Assembly (NCBI GenBank): GCA_035411585.1
Contig: DAONTI010000025.1
Location: 1 to 64,000 of the forward strand
Reading direction: 5' to 3'
Source: MWDV01 sp002070715
Lineage (GTDB): Bacteria > Verrucomicrobiota > Verrucomicrobiia > Limisphaerales > MWDV01
Length of the DNA: 64,000 bases
The notes beneath the pieces are model-generated. The model made no database searches. It was given only the letters and a program-made list of their open reading frames with translations, and was not told where the DNA came from. The number at the start of each line of letters is the position of its first letter. Position 1 is the first letter of the stretch. Below are positions 25,905 to 34,075 of this stretch, piece by piece. A program made the translations under genes and the position numbers.

Positions 25905-27503
25905 TTAATACACCGTGGTGCTCTCTTCCTCGACGACCGGCGAGCGGAGTTCATCCGCATTCAAGGTCACCTTGTTCCGAGAGTCGCCTTCCTTGACGCC
26001 CTTCACCACCACCGTGTAGGTGACAGTTTGTTTCGGCGTGATGACGGCCACGTTCGGGAACGTCACGCGCTTGCCGCTGACCGTACCTTGCGGCGAGCTG
26101 ACCGGCGCGGTTTCCTCGTCGCACTCCATGACGAGCTTCACGTTGTGAATATCGGCAAAGCCTTGGTTCGTCACCTTGATGGTGTAGGTCGTGGTTTCAC
26201 CGATCTGGATCGGATCCGGATCGTCCACCATTTCCAGCAACACCGCCGCGATACCGCGCCAGACCGTGCAGGCCTGCGCCGTGTCGCTCAGGTTGCCCGC
26301 GGTCGCACGCACATTATTGCAATGATTGCCCGCGGTGCTGGCGTTCTTCACCTTCAGGTTGAAGCTCTTCCGTTCACCCTTGGCCAGACTGGGAATCGTC
26401 CAGGTGGCGGTATTCCCGCTGATCTGGGCGCCCGGAGCGGCCACGATGGTGGTTACCGCCGGGGCCGTGTCGGTCACGACCACATTGTTGAGGGTGGTGT
26501 CACCGGTGTTGATGACCACGATTTCGTAATCAGCGTTGCGACCCAAGATCTGCGACTTGGTGCCGCTCTTTTCGACCTTGAGGCCGGGCTGTTGGATCAG
26601 CGTGCAGGCCCGGGCGCTCACCTGGCCGGCGTTGCTGCTGTTCGCCGTCGCCGTGTTGCAGACCTCGCCGCGCTGATTCGCCTTGAAGGTCACCGTAATC
26701 GGGCGGGACTGGCCGGGGCCGAGATCGCCCACATTGACGGTGACGGGCTGACCGCCCATGCCTTGCGGCACCGGATCGGTGACGACCACATTCTTGGCCA
26801 CCGACGTGCCGGTGTTGCGCACGACCACATTGTAGCTCACATCACTGCCGAGGAGGGCCGTGGCCGGACCGGTCTTCTCAATCGCCAGCACCGGTTTGCC
26901 CACAAAGATCGCCGCGCAGGTCCGCGGTTCCGCGCGCACGGACGCACAGTTCACCAGCGTGCCCTCTTTTTCGGCTTTCAGCCAAAGCTTGATCTTCTGC
27001 GTCTGGCCCGCGTCCATGGTGGGGAAGCTCCAGACCAGTTCACTGCCTTCCACGGTGGCCGCCGGTTCGCTGCGGACGTAGCTGGCGCCCGCGGGAATCA
27101 CGTCGCGAACGACGATGCGCGCCGCACACGCTTGGGCGGTCAACGTGAGTTCCGTCATGAATTCCGAACCCAGCGTTGCTTCGGCCGGCATGGCTTTGGT
27201 CATCCGGATCAATCCCCAAGTCGGGTCACTGCAGCCGACCTTCGGTGCGGGGGCCGGAGCCGGCGCGGGGGCCGGAGCCGGAATCGGAGCCGGGGCCGGG
27301 GCCGGCGGACGAACCATCGGTGCGCCCCCTTGCATATAAGGTGAACGACCGGTGTAATTGCCGAGCGGAACTTCGTATTCCGTTCGATACTGTTCATTCC
27401 AAGCGGTGCCTGGATCGGTTTGCGCCACAATGGTCGAGGAAGAGCCAAAGAGGCCCACCGTCAACAACATGGCTCCCAACGCGATTTGCTTTCGCATCTT
27501 CAT
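25905..27503 (-). CDS. OmcB-like secreted protein with DUF11 repeats and Pro-Ala linker
   Basis: The 532-residue protein has a signal peptide (cut near IVAQ) and a Pro/Ala linker (about 66-88). Four to five immunoglobulin-like DUF11 repeats follow, each containing xxVVxxTGxxxxNNVVVTDxxP-type segments. Nine Cys occur in the mature part, mostly in pairs spaced 10-18 residues apart within repeats (for example NCASVRAEPRTC). DUF11 repeats with paired Cys are the plan of chlamydial OmcB, the disulfide-linked envelope protein. A surface or periplasmic structural role is inferred. ATG at 27503 matches the signal peptide. A strong terminator follows the gene. Confidence 0.85.
   Translation of the reverse strand: MKMRKQIALGAMLLTVGLFGSSSTIVAQTDPGTAWNEQYRTEYEVPLGNYTGRSPYMQGGAPMVRPPAPAPAPIPAPAPAPAPAPAPKVGCSDPTWGLIRMTKAMPAEATLGSEFMTELTLTAQACAARIVVRDVIPAGASYVRSEPAATVEGSELVWSFPTMDAGQTQKIKLWLKAEKEGTLVNCASVRAEPRTCAAIFVGKPVLAIEKTGPATALLGSDVSYNVVVRNTGTSVAKNVVVTDPVPQGMGGQPVTVNVGDLGPGQSRPITVTFKANQRGEVCNTATANSSNAGQVSARACTLIQQPGLKVEKSGTKSQILGRNADYEIVVINTGDTTLNNVVVTDTAPAVTTIVAAPGAQISGNTATWTIPSLAKGERKSFNLKVKNASTAGNHCNNVRATAGNLSDTAQACTVWRGIAAVLLEMVDDPDPIQIGETTTYTIKVTNQGFADIHNVKLVMECDEETAPVSSPQGTVSGKRVTFPNVAVITPKQTVTYTVVVKGVKEGDSRNKVTLNADELRSPVVEEESTTVY
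27248..27308. repeat. GC-rich hexanucleotide repeat coding the Pro-Ala linker
   Basis: The segment is built of GCCGGA/GCCGGG-type hexamers, including two copies of GGGGCCGGAGCCGG. It encodes alternating Pro and Ala on the minus strand. Because the unit is six bases, gain or loss of copies would keep the reading frame and change only linker length. Confidence 0.7.
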
Positions 27504-27805
27504 GTCTTTCTTCTGTTTTTTGGTTTTTGTTTCTTTGCTTCTGCGTAAACCCTGATGTCCTGACACCTGACGTTGACCAGACTCTTATCCACCGCGATGA
27601 AACAGCGATCGCGCTCGATCCAAGACGACAACCCGCCGACCTTAAATTGATGGAGCATTATTCGGCTCCGTCTGGTAACCCGGCTTCCATCCAAACACCA
27701 CGATCTCCACTTGTATTGGGGAATTATGTACCAGTACGCATTTTTTGCATATCCGTACTGTATGGTATTTATTTCCGGGGGTTTTTAGGGGGTAGGCTTC
27801 CGGAT
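27504..27805. other. Intergenic region upstream of the OmcB-like gene
   Basis: This 302-base gap has no supported gene. It is clearly more AT-rich than its surroundings near 27715-27790. It contains a near-match to a DnaA box (TTATCCACC near 27582) and an inverted repeat listed separately. The OmcB-like gene would have a long untranslated leader if its promoter lies at the inverted repeat. Confidence 0.5.
27725..27760 (-). promoter_or_regulatory. Inverted repeat overlapping a possible extended -10 promoter
   Basis: CAGTACG (27732-27738) and CGTACTG (27754-27760) form an inverted repeat with 15 bases between. On the minus strand TGGTACATAAT (27733-27723) looks like an extended -10 element directly next to it, so a dimeric regulator could bind over the -35 region. 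Reading leftward it would drive the OmcB-like gene about 220 bases away. The orphan NarL-type regulator encoded next door is a candidate binder. This is pattern recognition only. Confidence 0.35.
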
Positions 27806-28480
27806 TTAAGCGGATATAATCCGACTCCGAATGGCGAAACGCACCAGTTCGGTTTGTGACCGCAACTCCAATTTCCGCATCAAATTGGCCCGGTGGGTTT
27901 CCGCCGTGCGGGGACTGATGGAAAGCGTGGCCGCGATTTCGGTGCAATTAAATCCCTCAGCCGCAAGTTTTAACACGGATCGTTCCCGTTTGGTTAGAAT
28001 ATCGGTCACCTGGGTTTTCCGGCCGGCTGGCTCGGGTTTTTCGCTCTGATTGAGACGCCCGGCGAGGGCAGGGCTGAGATAGGATTGACCGGTTTGCACC
28101 GTCTTGATGGCTTTGATCAGTTCGGTGGCGGAACAATCCTTGAGCAAATATCCGGCGGCGCCGCTGCTCAAGGATTCCAAGACGTAGGGTTCATCCGCGT
28201 GCATGGAAAGCACCAGAATCCGCGTCCGCGGCGAGTTCTCCCGCACCTGCCGAATCACATCCAGTCCGTGCAGGCGGGGGAGCATCAAATCCAGCACCAA
28301 CACGTCGGGTTGCTGCCGGGTGGTCATCTGGGCCGCCTCCCATCCGTCCGCCGCCTCTCCGATCAATGCAAAACTCGGTTCCCGCTCCAGCAGAAGGCGT
28401 AATCCTTGCCGGACCAGTTGCTGGTCTTCCGCCAACACCACGGTCACTCGCCGTTTCTCCAATGCTTGGGACCCGTTCAT
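27806..28480 (-). CDS. Orphan NarL/FixJ-type response regulator
   Basis: The 224-residue protein has a receiver domain with phospho-acceptor Asp64 in VLVLDLMLPRLHG and the conserved Lys in GYLLKD. A LuxR-type helix-turn-helix is at the C-terminus (LTKRERSVLKLAAEGFNCTEIAATL, then SPRTAETHRANLMRKL). ATG at 28480 is chosen; the frame to 28555 adds no domain. No sensor kinase is adjacent. The next gene in its direction is the OmcB-like gene, 302 bases away, so control of that gene is a reasonable guess. Confidence 0.93.
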   Translation of the reverse strand: MNGSQALEKRRVTVVLAEDQQLVRQGLRLLLEREPSFALIGEAADGWEAAQMTTRQQPDVLVLDLMLPRLHGLDVIRQVRENSPRTRILVLSMHADEPYVLESLSSGAAGYLLKDCSATELIKAIKTVQTGQSYLSPALAGRLNQSEKPEPAGRKTQVTDILTKRERSVLKLAAEGFNCTEIAATLSISPRTAETHRANLMRKLELRSQTELVRFAIRSRIISA

Positions 28481-28783
28481 GAAGGGAAGGGTTGAAGGTA
28501 GAAATCGCAAAATCCGAAAATTCTTTGTCGGGGGATTCGCCACGTCGCCGGACAAGCCTCGTTTGACGGGCGTTCCATCAGTTGTTTCCGCGGCGATGAT
28601 TCACGGTTTTCGCCGGACCAGATGATGCCGTTCGCCGCCTCGTTAATCCCCTTTCCCCACCGGGCGGGGCCAAGGCGGGCGGACGTGGATGTTAAAACCA
28701 CAACCATGACGGGTGCCTTGTGATTTACGCAGGCCCAGCGTGGCCTTGATGGGGATTTCGTGCAAGCACCAAGTCCCCCCCCA
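28481..28783. other. Intergenic region between NarL-type regulator and recG
   Basis: About 300 bases with no supported gene. It must carry the promoter of the minus-strand regulator and the end of the recG transcript. I saw no convincing -35/-10 pair, hairpin with T-run, or known RNA motif here. Confidence 0.5.
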
Positions 28784-30838
28784 TCAAGTCGCAGACCGTT
28801 GCCGGGCGACCCAGTCCCTCGCTTGGAGGATCAAATCCAAGTCCTCGACCAAGTTGCCGAAGCGAAAGCGTGGCAGGCCGCTCTGTTGTCGCCCGAGCAA
28901 CTCGCCCGGGCCGCGCAGTTTCAGATCAGCTTCAGCAATGCGGAAGCCATCACTGGTTTCCTCCAAGACGCGCAACCGCTGCCGCGCTGCCGGGGTCTCC
29001 GTCGCGGTGATCAGGATGCAATAGGCGTCGCCACCGCCCCGTCCGATGCGGCCCCGTAATTGGTGTAATTGCGGCAACCCGAATTGTTCCGCATTCTCAA
29101 TCAACATCACTGTGGCATTGGGCACATCCAAGCCCACCTCAATCAGCGAGGTCGCCAGCAATACCTTCACTTGATTGGCCCTAAATTGGGCCAGGACCGC
29201 CTCTTTATCACGGGGTGCCAGGCGTCCATGCAAGAGCCCCAGCGGAAACGGGGCGAGTTGTTGGCGCACATTTTCAAACTCATGCAGCACCGCTTTGACG
29301 CTGCCTCCGTCGGTTTCCTCGACGCGGGGATAGACCACATACGCCTGGCGGCCGGCGGAAAGCTGCTGCCGGATGAACTTCCAGACGCGGGGCAACTGGG
29401 CCGCCGACCGCACCAAGGTCCGGATCTGCCCGCGGCCGACGGGCAACTCGTCAATCACCGACACATCGAGATCGCCATAGAGCGTGAGCCCCAAGGTCCG
29501 GGGAATGGGTGTGGCGGTCATCACCAGCAGGTGGGGATACGCACCTTTACGCACCAGCGTTTCGCGCTGCACCACGCCGAACTTGTGTTGCTCGTCAATA
29601 ATCACCAGCCCAAGATTTGGCAGAACGAACCCCTCCGTAAGCAGGGCGTGGGTCCCGACAAAAAGCGAAGGAGGACACGAATCCGCGTCGGTCCCGGCCG
29701 TTCCTGAGGGATGGCTTTCACTTGTCTTCCGGCTGCCGGTCCGCAGTTCGACGGGAATCGGCAACGCCCCGAACCATTGGCGAAAACTGGCGTAATGTTG
29801 CTCCGCCAGGATTTCCGTCGGGGCCATGAGGGCCACGCTGAACCCGCTCTCGAGGGCCATGAGTGCGGCACAGGCGGCGACGACGGTTTTTCCGCTGCCG
29901 ACATCGCCCTGCAACAAGCGTCGCATGGGATGCGGTCCCATCAGGTCGCGCCGGATCTCCCGCAACACCCGGGTTTGCGCGGCGGTGAGGGTAAAACCCA
30001 GCCGGGCGAGAAACGGTTTGATGAACCGGTTTTTCTCCCCGCCGCATGGCAAGGCGGTGGCTTTGGTTTCAAACCGCTGGCGCCGGGTCTGCAGCCGTTG
30101 TTGCAGTTCCACAAATTCATCCAAGGCGAGACGCCGCCGCGCGAACTCGCCTTCCTCCAAGGCCGTTGGAAAATGCAACCAACGCACCGCTTGGGCGCGG
30201 GACGACAGGGGAGTGGCGGGCGGTGCGGTTTCTACGACACCAATCTCCTTCGTCGGCCCGCACGGATACGGTGGTTCGGGAATGTCCTTCTCGTATCGCT
30301 CGAGGGTGCGCCAGATCAACGCGCGCAACCAGCGCTGCGGCAGTCCTTCGGTCAGCGGATACATCGGGGTGATGCGATCAAAATGCACAAAGCGCTCCTC
30401 GCCGCCTTCGATTACTTCTGTTTCCGGATGGTCCATGGTGCGCGGTTTCAAGCCAACGAGTTTGCCGAACACAACCACTTCGTCGCCGACGTCAAAGTAT
30501 TTCTCCATGAAGGGCAGATTCCACCACCGGCAATGCAGCCGCCCGGATGAGTCCGACAAGACCAGTTCAAAAACCGATTTGCCGCCGCGGCGAAATCGCT
30601 TGAGTCCCTTGGCCACCACCGTTCCCCGGGTCAGCGTCGGGTCGCGCGTTGTGAGTTCCTGGATGGCTTGAAAATGCCGCCGGTCTTCGTATCGCCGGGG
30701 CCGGTGAAGCAGTAGATCTTCGACGGTGTGAATGTTCAACCGGGCCAGTTGCGCCGCGCGCTCCGCACCAACCCCCCACAACGTCGTTACGGGTTGGGCC
30801 AATGACGAAGGAGGGAGCTTGTTGGGAAAGACGGCCAT
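28784..30838 (-). CDS. recG: ATP-dependent DNA helicase RecG
   Basis: RecG rescues stalled replication forks and processes branched DNA. The 684-residue protein has an N-terminal wedge/OB domain (about 1-240). The helicase core shows motif I GDVGSGKTVVA near residue 310, DEQHKFGV as the DExH motif, MTATPIPRTL, and the C-terminal TSLIEVGLDVPNATVMLIENAE and QLRGRIGRG. All motifs are intact. It follows coaB by 126 bases in the dnaN-coaB-recG run. Confidence 0.97.
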   Translation of the reverse strand: MAVFPNKLPPSSLAQPVTTLWGVGAERAAQLARLNIHTVEDLLLHRPRRYEDRRHFQAIQELTTRDPTLTRGTVVAKGLKRFRRGGKSVFELVLSDSSGRLHCRWWNLPFMEKYFDVGDEVVVFGKLVGLKPRTMDHPETEVIEGGEERFVHFDRITPMYPLTEGLPQRWLRALIWRTLERYEKDIPEPPYPCGPTKEIGVVETAPPATPLSSRAQAVRWLHFPTALEEGEFARRRLALDEFVELQQRLQTRRQRFETKATALPCGGEKNRFIKPFLARLGFTLTAAQTRVLREIRRDLMGPHPMRRLLQGDVGSGKTVVAACAALMALESGFSVALMAPTEILAEQHYASFRQWFGALPIPVELRTGSRKTSESHPSGTAGTDADSCPPSLFVGTHALLTEGFVLPNLGLVIIDEQHKFGVVQRETLVRKGAYPHLLVMTATPIPRTLGLTLYGDLDVSVIDELPVGRGQIRTLVRSAAQLPRVWKFIRQQLSAGRQAYVVYPRVEETDGGSVKAVLHEFENVRQQLAPFPLGLLHGRLAPRDKEAVLAQFRANQVKVLLATSLIEVGLDVPNATVMLIENAEQFGLPQLHQLRGRIGRGGGDAYCILITATETPAARQRLRVLEETSDGFRIAEADLKLRGPGELLGRQQSGLPRFRFGNLVEDLDLILQARDWVARQRSAT

Positions 30839-30964
30839 CGCAGCGACGATACAATCCGCGGATCAGAATTCAATCAGGGTGATGCTTGGACCAACCATTG
30901 CCAGACACGCCGCCGAGAATCAAGAAACACTGTCCGACCATATCCAACAACTGGTGGCCGCCAT

Positions 30965-31642
30965 TCATGATTCCAAGAGAGTTTGGAGGGCGGAAAATAA
31001 GGCGGTCCGATCGCGCAACGCCCAACATTCATTTTTTCGGGTCAACAGCCCAAACCCGGTCCCATACGCCGGGCCGTTGACCACGCAGGCATCGGTTTGA
31101 CATTCCTCCAGTTGCCGACGCGCGGCATCCAACGTCGAGGTGCGGTCGCCGTCCACCTCATATTTCCATCCCACCAACAGCGCGTGGGGAAACCAGCCGC
31201 GGAGTTCGGCGATGATTTTAGTCGTGGGGATCAGTTCCGCGAGCAACCGCCCGGCGCGCGTGGAAATTTTCCCTTCGGTGACCCGCTGCAAAGTGCCATC
31301 CGCCACAGGAATCCAAACCGCTCCCCATTGGAAATCACTGACCGCCGCCGCATGAAACACCGCTTCCACCGGGTCACTTTTCTGCCGCTGCAATTGCTCG
31401 CGCAAATCGGCCGTGGTGCCAAAGGACACCACCGCCGCCGCGTTTCGTTCTCCGGCGTAAACGGCTTGCTCGCCCAGCAACAATTTGACGTGATGCCCCC
31501 GCTGGGTGAGAAAGACGGCCAATTCAGTGCCCAAGCGACCCGTAGAGAAGTTGGTCAATCGCCGCACCGCATCCAGTGGTTCATAGGTGGGACCGGCAGT
31601 GACCAGGCAGCGCCGGGGAGTGGGTTGACGAACCGCGTCCAT
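30965..31642 (-). CDS. coaB: Phosphopantothenate-cysteine ligase, stand-alone CoaB
   Basis: This 225-residue protein corresponds to the C-terminal half of the usual CoaBC protein. It joins 4'-phosphopantothenate to cysteine. Family motifs are CLVTAGPTYEPLDAVRRLTNFSTG at the start, HAAAVSDFQ, EGKIST with the catalytic Lys, and a late Asn in VVNGPAYG. ATG at 31642 is preferred; the longer frame to 31900 runs through the small membrane-protein gene. The decarboxylase partner coaC lies 19 kb away in another operon. Confidence 0.92.
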   Translation of the reverse strand: MDAVRQPTPRRCLVTAGPTYEPLDAVRRLTNFSTGRLGTELAVFLTQRGHHVKLLLGEQAVYAGERNAAAVVSFGTTADLREQLQRQKSDPVEAVFHAAAVSDFQWGAVWIPVADGTLQRVTEGKISTRAGRLLAELIPTTKIIAELRGWFPHALLVGWKYEVDGDRTSTLDAARRQLEECQTDACVVNGPAYGTGFGLLTRKNECWALRDRTALFSALQTLLES

Positions 31643-31665
31643 TTTGGGTTCAGTAAAATTTTCTT

Positions 31666-31821
31666 TTAGGGACGCACTCGGTAATCCGGACTGGTCAGCA
31701 GATACATCAAACCCGCCACCAAGGCCATGATGAGCACCACAACAACGCCAAGAAAGATGACCCCTCCATATTTCCGCTTGAACCTTCGCCACCGTTGCGT
31801 GATTCGGGTTACTGCTGACAT
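31666..31821 (-). CDS. 51-residue single-TM protein between dnaN and coaB
   Basis: ATG at 31821 opens a frame of 51 codons ending at TAA 31666. The N-terminal 18 residues are strongly basic (RWRRFKRKYG), then one hydrophobic helix of about 22 residues (VIFLGVVVVLIMALVAGLMYLL) follows, then a short polar tail. Positive residues before the helix predict an N-in orientation. It sits 85 bases after dnaN and 23 bases before coaB on the same strand, so it is probably co-transcribed. I do not recognise it. It is too short for usual length cut-offs, but its composition is that of a true membrane protein. Confidence 0.68.
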   Translation of the reverse strand: MSAVTRITQRWRRFKRKYGGVIFLGVVVVLIMALVAGLMYLLTSPDYRVRP

Positions 31822-31906
31822 GCCCGCATCCTAATCCGCGGGGCGGGAACTGCAAGCGGTCTTTCGACCCCGGGGCGCCGGGAGGTCGGCACAACCCCAA
31901 TCCGCC

Positions 31907-33016
31907 TTAACTAAGGCGCATCGGCATCACCACGTAGAGAAACGGACCGTTGATTTTCAACACGCCTGGACTCAGCTCATCGGTGAGTTCGAGAAACACT
32001 TCGTCCTGGTTCAAGGCGTTCAACGGTTCTATCAGATAGCGGGGGTTGAACGCGATGGCCAAGTCCGGTCCCTTGTAGTTGACTGCGATGCTTTCGCGCG
32101 CCTCTCCAATTTCCGGAGAATTGGCCGTGAGCGCCAGATTATTCTTGGTGAAACTCAGCTTGACGGAATTGGCTTTGTCCGTCGTCATGAGTTCCGCCCG
32201 GCGCAACGCATGCAAAAATTCCTCCCGCACCAGCGGAATCCGCTCCTTGGTTTCACTGGGGATCACCTGCCGGTAGTTGGGATAATTGCCTTCGATCAGT
32301 TTGGTGATGATGAACACCGTCCGGCCCTTTTCGTCGCGCAAACTGAACGCGGCTTGATTACCGGAGTATTTGATTTCCACCTCGCCTTGGGGTTGCGCCA
32401 GGCGCGTCAACTCGGTCACCGCTTTGGTGGGCACAATGAACTCGCCCTGACTATGCTCCGCCACTTCGGCGTCCGTGTCCGCCAGCGCCAGCCGCCGTCC
32501 ATCCGTCGCCACCAACGTCAGCTTGTGCTCTTTCAAACTGAAATAGATCCCGTTCAGCACGTAGCGCGATTCGTCCGTGGACGCGGCAAATGCCGTTTGC
32601 TTCAACATGCCGGCGATTGTTTCCTGGGGCAGCGCGACCTTCCGGTCCTCCGGAAATGCGGGGAGCGGGGGGAATTCCTCCGCGGGCAATCCGTGCAGCC
32701 GGTAATCCGAAGCGCCGGCGCGTATGCGGCAGCGGTGTTGGTCATCCACTTCGAGCTTAATCTCACCGCCATTCAGCTCGCGCACAATGCCCAACAACTT
32801 TTTGACCGGCACCGTGGCGGTCCCGGGTTTCTGCACTTGGGCTTCGACTTCACAGGAAACGGTGACGTCCAGATCTGTGGCGGTCAGGGCCAGACGCCCT
32901 TTTTCCGCGCGCAACAGGACGTTGGCCAAAATGGGAAGGGTGGTGCGGGAACTGACCACATTTTGCACGGCTTGCAACCCGGTGAGAAGTTGCTCCTTGG
33001 CGATGCTCAGATTCAT
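31907..33016 (-). CDS. dnaN: DNA polymerase III beta subunit (sliding clamp)
   Basis: DnaN forms the dimeric ring that tethers polymerase III to DNA. The 369-residue protein has the usual three repeated clamp domains, starts MNLSIAKEQLLTGLQAVQNVVSSR, and ends in the clamp signature VVMPMRL, part of the partner-binding pocket. ATG at 33016 is the family start. It is not beside dnaA (29 kb away), and it leads a run with the 51-residue membrane protein, coaB and recG. Confidence 0.98.
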   Translation of the reverse strand: MNLSIAKEQLLTGLQAVQNVVSSRTTLPILANVLLRAEKGRLALTATDLDVTVSCEVEAQVQKPGTATVPVKKLLGIVRELNGGEIKLEVDDQHRCRIRAGASDYRLHGLPAEEFPPLPAFPEDRKVALPQETIAGMLKQTAFAASTDESRYVLNGIYFSLKEHKLTLVATDGRRLALADTDAEVAEHSQGEFIVPTKAVTELTRLAQPQGEVEIKYSGNQAAFSLRDEKGRTVFIITKLIEGNYPNYRQVIPSETKERIPLVREEFLHALRRAELMTTDKANSVKLSFTKNNLALTANSPEIGEARESIAVNYKGPDLAIAFNPRYLIEPLNALNQDEVFLELTDELSPGVLKINGPFLYVVMPMRLS

Positions 33017-33292
33017 GGAGGCGCTTAATAGATTTATCTTGTTCTCAAAAACAGCCGTATTCTTAGGAGCAGTGAATAAGGAAAACAACCCGGCGTGTCA
33101 AGAAATCGCGCGTAAATCATCCGGAAAATATTCACAAAATACCCTCAATAAAAAAGTGCCTTCCGACCGAACCGTGAAGAAACTTTAGATCGGACCAAAG
33201 AATTAACCGGGATTGGGCAGGTTGTTGGCGGGTTATCCGCAATGAGTTGAAAAGACGTTGGCCGGGGGGCGGAGATGATTTAATTTCGTGCC

Positions 33293-33970
33293 ATGTTCCG
33301 CCCCGAAGATTTGTTTGATTTAGAGCAGACGGCGCATGCCGAATTGTTTGGCGGCATCCGGTTTGCGTGGGAAGCCCAGCACAAACTGGAGGAATACGTG
33401 AAGCAGCATGCCCGGGCGGATTTGAAAAACACCTGTGAAGGGGTGGCTTTCATTGGGAGTCAGGTCAGCATCGGCGAAGGCACCGTCGTGGAGGATGGGG
33501 CGATGATCAAAGGACCGGCGATAATCGGGCGGAATTGTCACATCCGCCACAATGCCTACATCCGTGAGATGGTGTTGATCGGCGATGATTGCGTAGTTGG
33601 GAACGCGTGCGAGGTAAGGCACTCGATTTTATTCAACGGAGTCATCGTCCCGCACATGAATTATATCGGCAATTCCATTTTGGGGCATCAGGCGCACTTG
33701 GGTGCGGGGGTGAAGTTGTCCAATTACCGGCTGATGGTCGGGAACATCACGGTGGCGGTGGACGGCAAACCGCAGGACACGGGATTGGCGAAGTTGGGCG
33801 CGCTGGTGGGCGACCGGGCGGAGGTGGGCTGTAACGCGGTCTTAAATCCCGGCAGTATTATAGGGCGCAACTGCGTAATCTATCCCAATGTCAATTGGCG
33901 CGGCATTTTGCCTGCCAACCAAGTTGCCAAGAACAAAGCAGAAATCGAAGTGACGGTTCGGCGGCCTTGA
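33293..33970 (+). CDS. Left-handed beta-helix (hexapeptide repeat) protein, GlmU C-terminal-like
   Basis: The 225-residue protein has a short helical N-terminus (about 1-50), then repeated hexapeptide turns (IGEGTVVEDGAMIKGPAIIGRNCHIRHNAYI) that form a left-handed beta-helix. Such domains act as acyl- or sugar-nucleotide-transferases. Databases often name this type UDP-N-acetylglucosamine diphosphorylase, but the N-terminal nucleotidyltransferase domain is missing here. An acetyl- or acyltransferase role in envelope sugar synthesis is more likely, without proof. It is transcribed alone, divergent from dnaN. Confidence 0.82.
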   Translation: MFRPEDLFDLEQTAHAELFGGIRFAWEAQHKLEEYVKQHARADLKNTCEGVAFIGSQVSIGEGTVVEDGAMIKGPAIIGRNCHIRHNAYIREMVLIGDDCVVGNACEVRHSILFNGVIVPHMNYIGNSILGHQAHLGAGVKLSNYRLMVGNITVAVDGKPQDTGLAKLGALVGDRAEVGCNAVLNPGSIIGRNCVIYPNVNWRGILPANQVAKNKAEIEVTVRRP

Positions 33971-34075
33971 ATTCTTGACATGCGACCGACTTTTCATCTT
34001 TCGCCTAAAAAAGTTGGTGGGATGACAACCCCCCGTCCTGTGTGATAAGGTAAATTGCCAAGACCAAAAAAGAGT

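Noticed and set aside
27240..27312. Possible CRISPR or tandem-repeat array
   Set aside because: The repeat unit is six bases, without spacers, and it lies inside a coding region as a Pro-Ala linker.
25545..27344. 599-codon open frame on the plus strand opposite the OmcB-like gene
   Set aside because: It is the antisense of a well-supported DUF11 gene; Arg/His-rich composition and lack of domains show it is a shadow caused by GC bias.
28477..28707. 76-codon minus-strand frame upstream of the NarL-type regulator
   Set aside because: No ribosome-binding site, no hydrophobic or domain pattern, and it overlaps the regulator start.
30965..31900. Long form of CoaB starting at 31900
   Set aside because: The added segment reads through the 51-residue membrane-protein gene in another frame and is not CoaB-like.
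33120..33245. DnaA-box-like sequences upstream of dnaN as a second origin feature
   Set aside because: Both boxes have one mismatch and there is no clear AT-rich unwinding block with ordered boxes, so I did not list it as a feature.
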